Made by a program: the position numbers and the translations under genes. The notes beneath the pieces were generated by a model. It had not been told where the DNA came from. It did not search any database and saw nothing but the letters and a program-made list of their open reading frames with translations. A DNA stretch of 64,000 nt from an uncultured Lachnoclostridium sp. (GTDB lineage Bacteria; Bacillota; Clostridia; Lachnospirales; Lachnospiraceae): assembly GCA_946415315.1 (NCBI GenBank), contig CAMKRZ010000011.1, forward strand, positions 1 through 64,000, read 5' to 3'. The stretch's first letter is position 1, and every line of letters starts with the position of its first letter. Below are positions 27,503 to 36,714 of the stretch, one piece after another.

Positions 27503-29188
27503 TTACGCCTCTCCGGCGGATTTCTTCCGCAGTGCCAGTTCGCGCATCTCCCGCGCTCCTGTCATCACGGTATCGGTGATCTCCGCGCCACCGAGCATGC
27601 GTGCCAGTTCACGCGGAACCTCGTCCTCGGAGAGCCTGCACAGAGAGGTTCTCGTCCTGCCGTCCTCCACGGACTTGGAAATCTCAAAATGCACATCGGC
27701 CATCGCCGCGATCTGCGGCAGATGCGTGATGCAGATCACCTGGCGTGTCTGCGCGATCTGCGCCATTTTCTCCGCTACCTTCTGCGCGGTCCGCCCGCTG
27801 ATCCCGGCGTCGATCTCATCAAAAAATAACGTCTCGATCTCGTCCTTGCCGGCGCTCACCGCCTTGAGCGCGAGCATGATGCGGGACAACTCGCCGCCGC
27901 TCGCCACCTTCGCCAGCGGCCGTAGCGGTTCTCCGGGGTTGGTGGAAATCCGGAATTCGATCTCCTCCGCACCGTTCTCGCCGGGCTCGTCAAGCTCCGT
28001 TAACGCGATCTCGAAGCGGGAATCCAGAAAATTCAGATCCCCGAGGGCTGTCTGCACCCTTGCTGTCAGATCTTCCGCCGCCTTTCGGCGCAGTTCCGAC
28101 AGTTTGCCCGCCTCTCTTCGAAGCGCTCGTCCGGACTCCTCCGCCTTTGCGGTCAAACCGGCGACATACCCTTCAAAATCCGAGAGTTTTGCGATCGTCC
28201 GCTCCGCCTCGTCCGCGTACGCGAGGATCTCCTCGATCGTCCGACCGTATTTCGATTTCAGGCGGTTGATGACATCCAGCCGTTCGCTGACCTGCGCAAA
28301 TTCCTCTTCCGTCCCCGTCAGTTCCCCGAGGTAGTCCGTCAGAGCCGCCGCGCGGTCGTTGGCTGTCTCTTCCAAAAGCCGCAGATCCTCGTAGATTTCC
28401 TCCAGCTTCGGATCGAGCGAGGAAACCTTCGCCATTTTCCGAAGAGCGCGTCCGAGCGCCTGCGTCACGGAATCGTTGCCGGAACTGAGGATTGTCTCCG
28501 CCTCCGAGACCGCTTCCGCGAGCTTCTCCCGATTGCCGAGTATGCGGAACCGTTCCTCCGCCGCCTCGTCCTCGCCCGGCGTCAGTCTCGCCGCCGTGAT
28601 CTCATCATACTCATACTGCGCCATCGAGAGCTCCCTGGCTCTCGCCGCGCCGTGCGCTTCGGCCTCCGCGAGCTCTCGCTTCGCTGCACGGTACTCCCGC
28701 GCCAGCGAGCGCACCGTCTCCAGCGTCTGCAACGTCTCCAAGCCGGCGTACCGGTCCAGAAGAACCAGCTGCTTTGCGGGATACAGAAGCGTCTGGTGAT
28801 CGTGCTGCCCGTGGACATCGAACAGTCTCGACGCGATCTCCTTCACGATGGAGGCGTTGACCGTCTCGCCGTTGATGCGGCTTACGCTCCGCCCGGTGTC
28901 CGTGATGCGTCGCGAAATGACAAGCGTTTCCTCCGACGGCAGTTCGTACTGTTCCAGGAGGTCTCTCACCCGCTCATCGCTGTCGAACATGAGCTCCGCA
29001 AGCGCATAGTCTCCGTTCGAACCGAGCAGATCCTTTGAAACCTTCCCGCCGAGCGCGGCATTGACCGACCCTAACAGCAGCGATTTGCCGGCGCCGGTCT
29101 CACCGGTCAGAACATTGAAGCCCTTCCCGAATTCGACCGTAACCTCATCGAGGATCGCAAAATTCTTTACATGCAATTCTACCAGCAT
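27503..29188 (-). CDS. recN: DNA repair ATPase RecN
   Basis: 561 residues from the ATG at 29188 (MLVELHVKNFAILDEV), with AAAGGA upstream. Earlier in-frame starts add an unrelated N-terminus. SMC-like: Walker A GETGAGKSLLL at the N-terminus, long coiled-coil arms, then the signature LSRIMLALK and DEIDAGISG near the C-terminus. It acts in double-strand break repair. It is the last gene of the argR-recN run. In spore-forming Clostridia spoIVB and spo0A usually follow, but here glgA does. Confidence 0.96.
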   Translation of the reverse strand: MLVELHVKNFAILDEVTVEFGKGFNVLTGETGAGKSLLLGSVNAALGGKVSKDLLGSNGDYALAELMFDSDERVRDLLEQYELPSEETLVISRRITDTGRSVSRINGETVNASIVKEIASRLFDVHGQHDHQTLLYPAKQLVLLDRYAGLETLQTLETVRSLAREYRAAKRELAEAEAHGAARARELSMAQYEYDEITAARLTPGEDEAAEERFRILGNREKLAEAVSEAETILSSGNDSVTQALGRALRKMAKVSSLDPKLEEIYEDLRLLEETANDRAAALTDYLGELTGTEEEFAQVSERLDVINRLKSKYGRTIEEILAYADEAERTIAKLSDFEGYVAGLTAKAEESGRALRREAGKLSELRRKAAEDLTARVQTALGDLNFLDSRFEIALTELDEPGENGAEEIEFRISTNPGEPLRPLAKVASGGELSRIMLALKAVSAGKDEIETLFFDEIDAGISGRTAQKVAEKMAQIAQTRQVICITHLPQIAAMADVHFEISKSVEDGRTRTSLCRLSEDEVPRELARMLGGAEITDTVMTGAREMRELALRKKSAGEA

Positions 29189-29329
29189 ACAGTCCTTTCC
29201 CTTTCTCCGGGGGGAATAAAACTGATTTGTGTCCGTCACAGGACCGACACGGTATGTCCCTGCCGGATCGCAGGGGTGATATCCGGATCTCCCGGGCATT
29301 CACAGCCCGGGCTCGGAAGCCCGAACACC

Positions 29330-30061
29330 TTACTGATCCGACCAGTTCGTGTACACCTCCTGCACGTCATCGTCCTCCTCCAGAAGGTCGATGATGCGGG
29401 TGATCAGCTTGATATCGGTCTCGTCCGTAAGGTCAACGTAGGTCTGCGGGATCTTCGTAACCTCCGCCTCGAGCATCGGCACACCGGCCGCCTCGAGCGC
29501 CTCGCGCACCGCCGAAAAATCGTCCGGCGCGGTGACCACTTCGTACGAGTCCTCCTCGTCCGAAAAATCCTCCGCTCCCGCGTCAAGCGCCAGCATCATC
29601 AGCTCATCCGGATCCATGTCGAAGTCTTCCTTGTCGATGATGATCTGACCCTTCTCGTCAAACATGTACGACACGCAGCCCATCGGACCTACACTGCCCT
29701 GTCCCTTTGTAAACGCCGCGCGCACATTGGCTGCGGTACGGTTTTTGTTGTCCGTGAGGGCATCGACAATGATGGCCGTTCCCTTCGGGCCGTAGCCCTC
29801 GTACGATACGAACTCGTAGTTCACGGCGTTCGCGTCGCCGGCAGCCTTCTTGATGCTGCGCTCGATCGTATCGTTCGGCATGTTGTTGGCCTTCGCCTTC
29901 GCCACGATATCCTTGAGCTTGGAATTGTTGTTCACATCCGGGCCGCCCTCCTTGACAGCCACGGCAATCTCACGGCCGAGGCGCGTGAATATCTTGCCCT
30001 TCGCGGCATCGTTCTTCTCTTTCTTGTGTTTGATGTTGGCAAATTTGGAATGTCCTGACAT
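29330..30061 (-). CDS. yebC: YebC/PmpR (TACO1) family protein
   Basis: 243 residues, the usual length. The N-terminus [20 protein letters not shown] is diagnostic, and [18 protein letters not shown] and [11 protein letters not shown] are typical. The family includes DNA-binding regulators and factors that help ribosomes through difficult motifs. Which applies here cannot be told. RBS AGGAG. It sits between argR and recN, where it is not usually found. An imperfect hairpin near 29240-29262 followed by a T-rich run could end its transcript. Confidence 0.95.
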   Translation of the reverse strand: MSGHSKFANIKHKKEKNDAAKGKIFTRLGREIAVAVKEGGPDVNNNSKLKDIVAKAKANNMPNDTIERSIKKAAGDANAVNYEFVSYEGYGPKGTAIIVDALTDNKNRTAANVRAAFTKGQGSVGPMGCVSYMFDEKGQIIIDKEDFDMDPDELMMLALDAGAEDFSDEEDSYEVVTAPDDFSAVREALEAAGVPMLEAEVTKIPQTYVDLTDETDIKLITRIIDLLEEDDDVQEVYTNWSDQ

Positions 30062-30150
30062 AACTTGCTCCTGTCTTTCTTGTTTGTATTACGGACGTTA
30101 CCGTCCTTTCGGCTTCGAAAAATGAGTCCTCCCACTCCGTGAGCCGTTTT

Positions 30151-30645
30151 TTACTTTTTTCTGCGTCCAGGCTTCTCCTCAGCGGCGGAAGCCATCTTGT
30201 CCTCCAGTTCCTCGAGCGCGAGGATCGCATCCTCGTCCTCCTTGAACGCGCAGAACACCGTGTCATCCCCCGCCAGGCAGCCGACCAGAGACGTCAGCCC
30301 AAGCGCATCGATCGCCGCGCCGACAACGGAAGCCATACCAGGGTTTGTGCGGATCACAACAAAATTCTTCGCGGTGTCTGCGGAAACAACAGCTTCCTTC
30401 AGCATGCGCGCATAACGGCCGACGCGGTCATTTTCCGAATCCCCGCGTCCGAGTACAATGTACTTCTGACGGCCGTTCTCCGCCGTGATCTTGGTGAGAT
30501 TCAGTTCGCGGATATCGCGGGAAATGGTCGCCTGCGTGACCTTGACTCCGCTCTCCTTTAAAAGCGACGCAAGCTCCTCCTGAGTCTCGATATCATGAGT
30601 GGCAACGAGTTCCAAAATCCTGTCATGACGATTGGATTTCATCAT
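30151..30645 (-). CDS. argR: Arginine repressor ArgR
   Basis: 164 residues. An N-terminal winged helix (TQATISRDIRELNLTKI) precedes a C-terminal arginine-binding oligomerisation domain with GCLAGDDTVF. It represses arginine biosynthesis and activates catabolism. Its position between nadK and recN is ancestral in Firmicutes. The tail EKPGRRKK is a short basic extension. RBS AAAGGA lies five bases before the first of two ATG codons. Confidence 0.95.
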   Translation of the reverse strand: MMKSNRHDRILELVATHDIETQEELASLLKESGVKVTQATISRDIRELNLTKITAENGRQKYIVLGRGDSENDRVGRYARMLKEAVVSADTAKNFVVIRTNPGMASVVGAAIDALGLTSLVGCLAGDDTVFCAFKEDEDAILALEELEDKMASAAEEKPGRRKK

Positions 30646-30679
30646 TCCGTTCCTTTCTGCGCCGAACCGGCGCGAAACC

Positions 30680-31516
30680 TTACAGTTTACTCTTCACACG
30701 GTCCCAGAACGTGACATCGCCGACCCGCAGGACGCGTGCTGCGGCACTGCCCTTGTAGATCGTGATCTCCTGTCCCACATCCAGAAGGCCGATCTCATCG
30801 CCGTCGGCGGAGACGACCGCCTCGCCCGGGATCGACCGGGAACCCTTGAGCACGCGCACCGTGATGGTGTCGCCGTCCGAGACCGCGAGCGGTCTCGCTT
30901 TCATCGTATGAGGACAGATCGGCGTGATCAGCAGGATCGCCGCATGAGGCTGCACAATGGGGCCTCCCGCGCTCAGGCTGTAGCCCGTAGAGCCGATCGG
31001 TGTGGAAATGATGACACCGTCGCTCAGGTAGTCGGACACGATCTGCCCGTTCACAAGCACCTGCAGATGGATCAGGCGGGAAAAACCGTTTCGCGAAACG
31101 ACGATCTCGTTCATCGCCGCGGATTCGATCTTCTGCTCGCCCCATACCAGATCCAGCGGACTCATCGAGAGCTCGCTGAACTCATCGTTGATGACGCTGG
31201 TGAGGGCTGCCTCCGCGCCACGATACTCTGCGGAGGTGAGAAATCCGAGATGCCCGAGATTGATACCAAGGATCGCGGTATTCTTCCCGAGCAGCGCTTT
31301 CGACGCATGCAAGAACGTCCCGTCCCCGCCGAGCACGATCGTGCACTCCACATCCTCCGGCATGTCCGCGAACCGCTCTGCCGCGTCCTCGCCCGGCACC
31401 ATCGGTTCACTCACCCAGACGCTGCATCCGCGCTCCGTGAGAAACTTCTCAAGCTCCGCGCAATAGCTGCCGTCAGGGTCTTTCTCCTTGTTGGCGATGA
31501 TGCAAAAATGCTTCAT
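30680..31516 (-). CDS. nadK: NAD kinase
   Basis: 278 residues from the ATG at 31516 (MKHFCIIANKEKD), chosen for AAAGGA six bases upstream; longer starts give an unlikely Arg-rich N-terminus. The GGDGTFLHA motif, NLGHLGFLT, the NE of MNEIVVSR and TPIGSTGYSLSAGGPI are present. It makes NADP from NAD and ATP. The start overlaps the tlyA 3' end by 44 bases. Confidence 0.96.
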   Translation of the reverse strand: MKHFCIIANKEKDPDGSYCAELEKFLTERGCSVWVSEPMVPGEDAAERFADMPEDVECTIVLGGDGTFLHASKALLGKNTAILGINLGHLGFLTSAEYRGAEAALTSVINDEFSELSMSPLDLVWGEQKIESAAMNEIVVSRNGFSRLIHLQVLVNGQIVSDYLSDGVIISTPIGSTGYSLSAGGPIVQPHAAILLITPICPHTMKARPLAVSDGDTITVRVLKGSRSIPGEAVVSADGDEIGLLDVGQEITIYKGSAAARVLRVGDVTFWDRVKSKL

Positions 31517-32360
31517 ATACCGTCCTTTCCGCATCGACTGCCGCCGTCGTCTCGCTCTTCGGAAAATGATCTCCCTCCGCGGGGGCATTTTCCGTACTCC
31601 GGGAAGCGGACTCGTCCGCCGATGCCTCCGGCTCAAATCTGGCGTAAAGCAGATACTCGATGTTTCCGTTCTGCCCGCAAATCGGGGAATCGGTCAGCTG
31701 CATCGCCTGCAGCCCGACTGCCTGCGCTGCGAGCAACACTCTCGTCAACACTTCCGCGTGAACCTTCGGATCCTTCACCACGCCCTTCTTGCCGACGTTG
31801 CTTCGCCCCGCTTCAAACTGCGGCTTGATCAGACATCCGATCTCCGCTCCCGGCTTCAGCAGCGCTGCCACACACGGCAGGATCCGTGTGAGCGAGATGA
31901 ACGATACATCGATCCCCGCAAAATCCACAGCTCCTGCGAGCTGCTCCTGCGTAACCGTGCGGATGTCCGTCTGCTCCATCGCGACAACCCGGGGATCCGT
32001 TCGAAGCGACTCCGCCAGCTGGTCGGTTCCGACATCCACAGCGTACACCACGGACGCGCCCCGTCGGAGCATCGCCTCGGTGAATCCGCCGGTGGAAGCA
32101 CCGACGTCTAAGCATCTGAGCCCCTGCAACGAGGGCTTGTACAGTGCCAGCAGTTTTTCCAGTTTCCGCCCGCCGCGGCCGACGAAATCGTCCCCGCTGC
32201 CCGACACCGTGATCTCCGCATCCTCCGCGATCATCGTACCCGGCTTGGTCACCGCAGTACCGTTCACCGATACGTTGCCGGAGAGGATCTTCTCGCGCGC
32301 CTTCTCCCTCGAGGGAGTCAGCCCGCGGCTCACCATGCACACATCCAACCGAACCTTCAC
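31473..32360 (-). CDS. tlyA: TlyA-type rRNA 2'-O-methyltransferase / hemolysin A family
   Basis: 295 residues from a GTG at 32360 that overlaps the dxs stop as GTGA, with GGGGG upstream; an ATG 48 bases earlier is less likely. The N-terminal S4 RNA-binding domain (VRLDVCMVSRGL) is followed by an FtsJ-like fold with DVGASTGGFTEAML. The family methylates 16S and 23S rRNA. The C-terminal 50-60 residues are a Ser/Glu/Ala-rich tail not usual in TlyA. Within it lies an inverted pair of the CGGAAAATG motif (31560-31594). Confidence 0.93.
   Translation of the reverse strand: MKVRLDVCMVSRGLTPSREKAREKILSGNVSVNGTAVTKPGTMIAEDAEITVSGSGDDFVGRGGRKLEKLLALYKPSLQGLRCLDVGASTGGFTEAMLRRGASVVYAVDVGTDQLAESLRTDPRVVAMEQTDIRTVTQEQLAGAVDFAGIDVSFISLTRILPCVAALLKPGAEIGCLIKPQFEAGRSNVGKKGVVKDPKVHAEVLTRVLLAAQAVGLQAMQLTDSPICGQNGNIEYLLYARFEPEASADESASRSTENAPAEGDHFPKSETTAAVDAERTVYEAFLHHRQQGERP
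31560..31594. repeat. Inverted CGGAAAATG pair inside the tlyA tail
   Basis: CGGAAAATG at 31560-31568 and CATTTTCCG at 31586-31594 form a perfect 9-bp stem. An inner GC-rich stretch includes CCC/GGG. It resembles an intrinsic terminator yet lies in the last codons of tlyA, 44 bases upstream of the nadK start. Confidence 0.7.
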
Positions 32361-34276
32361 AGCAGCCCCCGAATTCTCGCCGCAATGGCCTCCGCATGAA
32401 GCCCGCACCGGCGGATCAGTTCCTCGCGCGAACCGTGCGCGAGAAATGCATTGGGCGCTGCGATCACCGCGACACGGAGCGGAAGATTCTGCTCCTCCAC
32501 CCAGGCAGCCACCGCCTCGCCGTATCCACCTGCTGTCACGCCCTCTTCGACCGTGACCAGCACGCGGTGTGTCCCGGCCAGCCCGCGGATCCAGTCCTTG
32601 TCAAACGGCGCCGCAAACCTTGCGTCTGCCACCGTCGGATGGATACCGTCCGCCTCCAGCATGCCCGTCACCGAGTCGATCGTTGAGCGCATCGGTCCGA
32701 GAAAACTGATTGCGATCTCCTCGCCCCGAAGGATTTCCAGACATTGTCCGGTGATGATCTTCGCGTAGCCGTCGCAGGTCTTCCTGCGTCCTTTGGCGAC
32801 CGGCGTTTTCTCTTCCGACACGACAGTCTCATATACATAATCGCTGTCCTGCGAGCCCTTCGGATACCGGATCGCAACCGGCCCATCCACAGTCAGCGCG
32901 TAGGCAAACATATGCCGCAGTTCCTCCCCGTTGGACGGCGCCAGCACCGTCATTCCGGGCATCGAGGTGAGGTAACTGATGTCGAACATTCCCTGGTGCG
33001 TCTCCCCGTCGTTCGGCACGATGCCGGCGCGATCGATGGCAAAAATGACCGGCAGTTTCGGGATGCATACGTCATGCAGAACCTGATCGTACGCTCGCTG
33101 CAGGAACGTCGAATAGATGCACACTACCGGGCGAAGTCCGCTCGCCGCCATTCCCGCGGCAAATGTCACGGCGTGCTCCTCCGCGATCCCCACATCAAAG
33201 CACCGCCCGGGATAGTCCGCCGCAAACTCCGCAAGTCCGGTTCCGCCTGCCATCGCCGCCGTAACGCACACGATGTCAGGCCGTCTCATAGCCAGGTCGA
33301 CGATCGTTTTTCCGAAGATCGATGTGTAGGAAGGCGCCGTGGAAACCTCGCGCACCTTGCCCGTCGCCAACTTGAACGGCTCGACCCCGTGGAAGCGGCT
33401 CGGCTCGGCCTCTGCGAAGGAATAACCTTTACCTTTGCGGGTGATCACGTGGATCAGCACGCCGCCTCGCACCTTGGCCGCCGCCTGAAGCGCCATCGTG
33501 ATCTCCGCCACGTTGTGCCCGTCGACCGGTCCGAAATATGTCAGCCCCATCTCCTCGAAGAAGTCTCCGGGGATCATGATCTGGCGGATGGAGTCTTTCG
33601 TCTTCTTGATCTTCTTCGCGAGCGCGCCGCCGATATTGGTCCGGTTGAGGTTGCGCTCCACGCTGTTCTTCAAATTCAGGTAGCCCTGCGTCATGCGCAG
33701 GTGGCCGAGATAGTTTGCGATGCCGCCGACATTTTTCGAGATCGACATCTCATTGTCGTTCAGGACCACGATCACGTTCGTGCCGAAACGACCGATATTG
33801 TTGAGCGCCTCGTACGCCATGCCGCCCGAGAGTGATCCGTCGCCGATGACCGCGACCACCTTGTTCTTCTGTCCCTTCAGATCGCGCGCCATCGCCATGC
33901 CGGCTGCGACCGAAAGCGAGGTGGAACTGTGCCCCGTGTCAAACGCGTCACATTCGCTCTCCTCCCGCTTGGGAAAACCGCTGATGCCGCCCTCCCGCCT
34001 GAGCGACGCGAACGCTTCCCGTCTCCCGGTCAGAAGTTTGTGCGTATAACACTGGTGTCCGACATCCCAGATGAGCTTGTCCTCGGGAAATGTGAGAAAC
34101 CGGTGCAGTGCGATGGTCAGCTCCACAGCCCCCAGGTTGGAGGCTAAGTGCCCGCCGTTTTTGCTCACGGTGAGCAGGATTTCCTTCCGGATCTCCGCTG
34201 CCAGACGAGGCAGCTTCTCCTCGGGGATCGCCTTGACATCATTCGGTTTTTTGATCGATGATAACAACTCGGCCAT
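32357..34276 (-). CDS. dxs: 1-deoxy-D-xylulose-5-phosphate synthase
   Basis: 639 residues. TPP-binding GDGSLSGGMAYEALNN, the conserved His in HQCYTHKLLTG, DGHNVAEI, and the transketolase C-terminal domain ending in AIAARIRGLL. It makes DXP from pyruvate and glyceraldehyde 3-phosphate, the first step of the non-mevalonate isoprenoid route. It is encoded after ispA, with 14 bases between, so isoprenoid supply and chain growth are co-expressed. RBS AGGAG. Confidence 0.97.
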   Translation of the reverse strand: MAELLSSIKKPNDVKAIPEEKLPRLAAEIRKEILLTVSKNGGHLASNLGAVELTIALHRFLTFPEDKLIWDVGHQCYTHKLLTGRREAFASLRREGGISGFPKREESECDAFDTGHSSTSLSVAAGMAMARDLKGQKNKVVAVIGDGSLSGGMAYEALNNIGRFGTNVIVVLNDNEMSISKNVGGIANYLGHLRMTQGYLNLKNSVERNLNRTNIGGALAKKIKKTKDSIRQIMIPGDFFEEMGLTYFGPVDGHNVAEITMALQAAAKVRGGVLIHVITRKGKGYSFAEAEPSRFHGVEPFKLATGKVREVSTAPSYTSIFGKTIVDLAMRRPDIVCVTAAMAGGTGLAEFAADYPGRCFDVGIAEEHAVTFAAGMAASGLRPVVCIYSTFLQRAYDQVLHDVCIPKLPVIFAIDRAGIVPNDGETHQGMFDISYLTSMPGMTVLAPSNGEELRHMFAYALTVDGPVAIRYPKGSQDSDYVYETVVSEEKTPVAKGRRKTCDGYAKIITGQCLEILRGEEIAISFLGPMRSTIDSVTGMLEADGIHPTVADARFAAPFDKDWIRGLAGTHRVLVTVEEGVTAGGYGEAVAAWVEEQNLPLRVAVIAAPNAFLAHGSREELIRRCGLHAEAIAARIRGLL

Positions 34277-34290
34277 GCTCCGCTATTCTC

Positions 34291-35199
34291 CTACTTGATT
34301 CGCCCGACCAGCGACGCGATCATCTCGGCGAGCGGTTCTCCGCGCTGACCGCCGGGATAGTTTGACAGCAGGGCAAGGGCTTCGTCGGAGAGGCTCTCCA
34401 CGGCCTCCTTGGACGCGCGCATGCCGTACAGCGTAACATAGGTCGTCTTATGGTTTTTCTCATCGCTTCCCACGGGCTTTCCGAGCGTCTCCGTGGTGCT
34501 TGCGATGTCTAAAATGTCGTCCTGGATCTGGAAGGCAAGTCCGACTTTCAGTGCGATCTCGCCCATCACGTCCACAGTCTCGCGGTCCGCTCCGGCAAGT
34601 ATCGCACCGGCCTGCATCGCCGCCTGAAGCAGCGCGCCGGTTTTCAGGCGATACACAAAATCGAGTTCCTCCGCCGTCATCGGCTCCCCGGTCTTCTCCA
34701 CGTCGACCGACTGTCCGCCGACCATGCCGAACAGGCCGGATCTCAGCGCGATCACGCGCAACGCCGGAAGCACCCGTCCCCGGGTCTGCTCCGTCTCCTC
34801 CGCGGAAAGCGCCGTCTCGAAAGCCTCATTCTGAAGGCCGTCGCCGGCAAGGATGCCCATCGCATGCCCGTATTTGGCGTGCGTCGTGAGCTTGCCCCTG
34901 CGAAACCGGTCATTGTCCATGGCCGGAAGGTCATCGTGAACCAGCGAGTAGCTGTGGATCATCTCGATCGCCGCGAGGAACGGATCCACAAGGCTCGTCT
35001 CCTCCTCCGGAGAACCGCCGAGCGCGCGGTATGTGAGCAGCAAAAGCATCGGGCGCACCCGCTTGCCGCCGTTCATGACACTGTAGGTCATCGCCTCGCC
35101 GAGGTTTCTCTGATATCCCTCGACGGCAGGCAGGAAACGGCTGATGCGCTCCGTGATCTCCTCTGCCATTTGTCCAAAATCAAGATTCGGTGTGTTCAT
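34291..35199 (-). CDS. ispA: Farnesyl/geranyl diphosphate synthase
   Basis: 302 residues from the ATG at 35199 (MNTPNLDF), with GGAG six bases upstream; an ATG 15 bases earlier has no proper spacing. It overlaps xseB by 20 bases. The first Asp-rich motif is DDLPAMDND, the second is DDILD, and GGKRVRPML starts the substrate region. It condenses IPP with allylic diphosphates; chain length is probably C15 by family resemblance. Confidence 0.95.
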   Translation of the reverse strand: MNTPNLDFGQMAEEITERISRFLPAVEGYQRNLGEAMTYSVMNGGKRVRPMLLLLTYRALGGSPEEETSLVDPFLAAIEMIHSYSLVHDDLPAMDNDRFRRGKLTTHAKYGHAMGILAGDGLQNEAFETALSAEETEQTRGRVLPALRVIALRSGLFGMVGGQSVDVEKTGEPMTAEELDFVYRLKTGALLQAAMQAGAILAGADRETVDVMGEIALKVGLAFQIQDDILDIASTTETLGKPVGSDEKNHKTTYVTLYGMRASKEAVESLSDEALALLSNYPGGQRGEPLAEMIASLVGRIK

Positions 35200-35428
35200 C
35201 GTCGTCTCCGTCATCCTCGAGGATCTGCAGTTCCTTCTCCACGCCGTCGATCGCCGTGCGGCACTGCTTCAGAAGAGCCATGCCCTCCTTGTACAACTCG
35301 AAGGTTTCCTCCAAAGGCATTCCGCCCCGTTCCATCTTCGTCACGATATCGGAAAGCTCCTGCATCGACTGCTCCAGCGACTTGTCGGATTTCGCCGATC
35401 CGGTTGCATTGTCCTTGCTCTTTGCCAT
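35180..35428 (-). CDS. xseB: Exodeoxyribonuclease VII small subunit
   Basis: 82 residues. A helical protein with LEQSMQELSDIVTKMERG and LEETFELYKEGMALLKQC, the standard XseB pattern. It binds XseA to form exonuclease VII, which degrades single-stranded DNA. RBS AGGAG lies six bases before the ATG. It starts 14 bases after xseA and overlaps ispA. Confidence 0.95.
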   Translation of the reverse strand: MAKSKDNATGSAKSDKSLEQSMQELSDIVTKMERGGMPLEETFELYKEGMALLKQCRTAIDGVEKELQILEDDGDDDEHTES

Positions 35429-35442
35429 GTTTCTCTCCTGAA

Positions 35443-36705
35443 TTAACTCTCCGGTCTCTCCTGCGTCGACACCACTTCAGCCTCGAACTGACCATCCGCC
35501 AGGTAACCCTTCATCAGCGCTCCGGCAGGCAGATCGGCGATGCTCTTCACCGGACGGCCGTCCACCGTCACAAACGCGTACCCCTGCTCCAGCAGGCGGT
35601 ACGGGGACATCGCCTTCAGGCCGGTCTCCCACTGATCGAGACGGTTCCGGTACGAGCGAATGCTCTCGCGTATGGAATTCCGGATCTCACGCTCCGCTTC
35701 CGCGGTCTCGCGCCTCGCGTCGACAACGGCCTTCGCGGTGAGTTCCGACAGACGATCCTTTGCCCGGTCGAGTGTCTCACGGCGCCGCTTAAGCTGTTCC
35801 GCGGGGCTTACATACCGCAGGATCTGCTGCATATGTGCCAGCCGTTCCCTCTCTCCGTCGATTGCCCTGCAAACTGCCTTGACAAGCGAGCTGTGGCTGT
35901 TGACGAGTGTCGCCTGGAACTCCTCCGCGGAGTAGGCAACCGCGATCGCAGCCATCGTCGGCGTCTGTACCTGCACATCGGCCACATAGTCGATCAGCAG
36001 GTAATTGATCTCATGTCCGACCGCGGAAACCACCGGGATCTCGCAGTTGTACACAGCGCGAACCAGCTGTTCGTCACTGAAATCGAAAAGGGTGTCGCGG
36101 CCGCCTCCGCCACGCCCGATGATGATCACATCCACTCCGGCCCGTTCCAGACGATGAAGCGCACGGAGCATCTCCTGCGAGGCACCGGCTCCCTGCACTC
36201 TGCAGGGGGAAAGCACCAACTGAATATACGGATTCCGCTCACGAAACACGCGTCGCATGTCCTCAAGCACAGCGGAGGGACACGCTGTCACCAGTCCGAC
36301 TCGTTTCGGATAGGGCGGCAACGGTTTCTTGTGCGCATCGTCAAACAGCCCTTCCGCGCGCAGTTTTCGCTCCAGCCGAAGGAGCTGCTCGTTCACAGCG
36401 CCGGCCCCGACCGCCTCGATGCGTGTCGCGTAGAGCTGGTATGCGCCGCCCTTCGGATATACGCGGATGCTTCCGGTCACTTTGACGCGCAGTCCTTCCG
36501 AGACGGTACACCGCATGCCCAGCGTCATATCGCCCGCGAACATGACGCACGAAAGCCTGGCATCACGATCGATCAGCGTAAAATACAAATGATTCACACG
36601 GCGGAATTCCGAGATCTCCCCTTCCACCTCGAGGTTGCGCAACTGCGGCTGCCCCTCCAGAAGGTTTTTCAGATACGCCGTGATCTGGGTTACGGTAAAG
36701 GCCAT
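35443..36705 (-). CDS. xseA: Exodeoxyribonuclease VII large subunit
   Basis: 420 residues. The N-terminal OB-fold (VEGEISEFRRVNHLYFTLID) is followed by the catalytic core with IGRGGGGRDTLFDFSDEQLVRA and VGHEINYLLIDYVAD, then coiled-coil and C-terminal DGRPVKS segments. It forms exonuclease VII with XseB. It follows nusB by nine bases. Confidence 0.96.
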   Translation of the reverse strand: MAFTVTQITAYLKNLLEGQPQLRNLEVEGEISEFRRVNHLYFTLIDRDARLSCVMFAGDMTLGMRCTVSEGLRVKVTGSIRVYPKGGAYQLYATRIEAVGAGAVNEQLLRLERKLRAEGLFDDAHKKPLPPYPKRVGLVTACPSAVLEDMRRVFRERNPYIQLVLSPCRVQGAGASQEMLRALHRLERAGVDVIIIGRGGGGRDTLFDFSDEQLVRAVYNCEIPVVSAVGHEINYLLIDYVADVQVQTPTMAAIAVAYSAEEFQATLVNSHSSLVKAVCRAIDGERERLAHMQQILRYVSPAEQLKRRRETLDRAKDRLSELTAKAVVDARRETAEAEREIRNSIRESIRSYRNRLDQWETGLKAMSPYRLLEQGYAFVTVDGRPVKSIADLPAGALMKGYLADGQFEAEVVSTQERPES

Positions 36706-36714
36706 ATCGTTTCC

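Noticed and set aside
29230-29262. Terminator hairpin after yebC
   Set aside because: The stem is imperfect and the T-tract broken; mentioned under yebC only.
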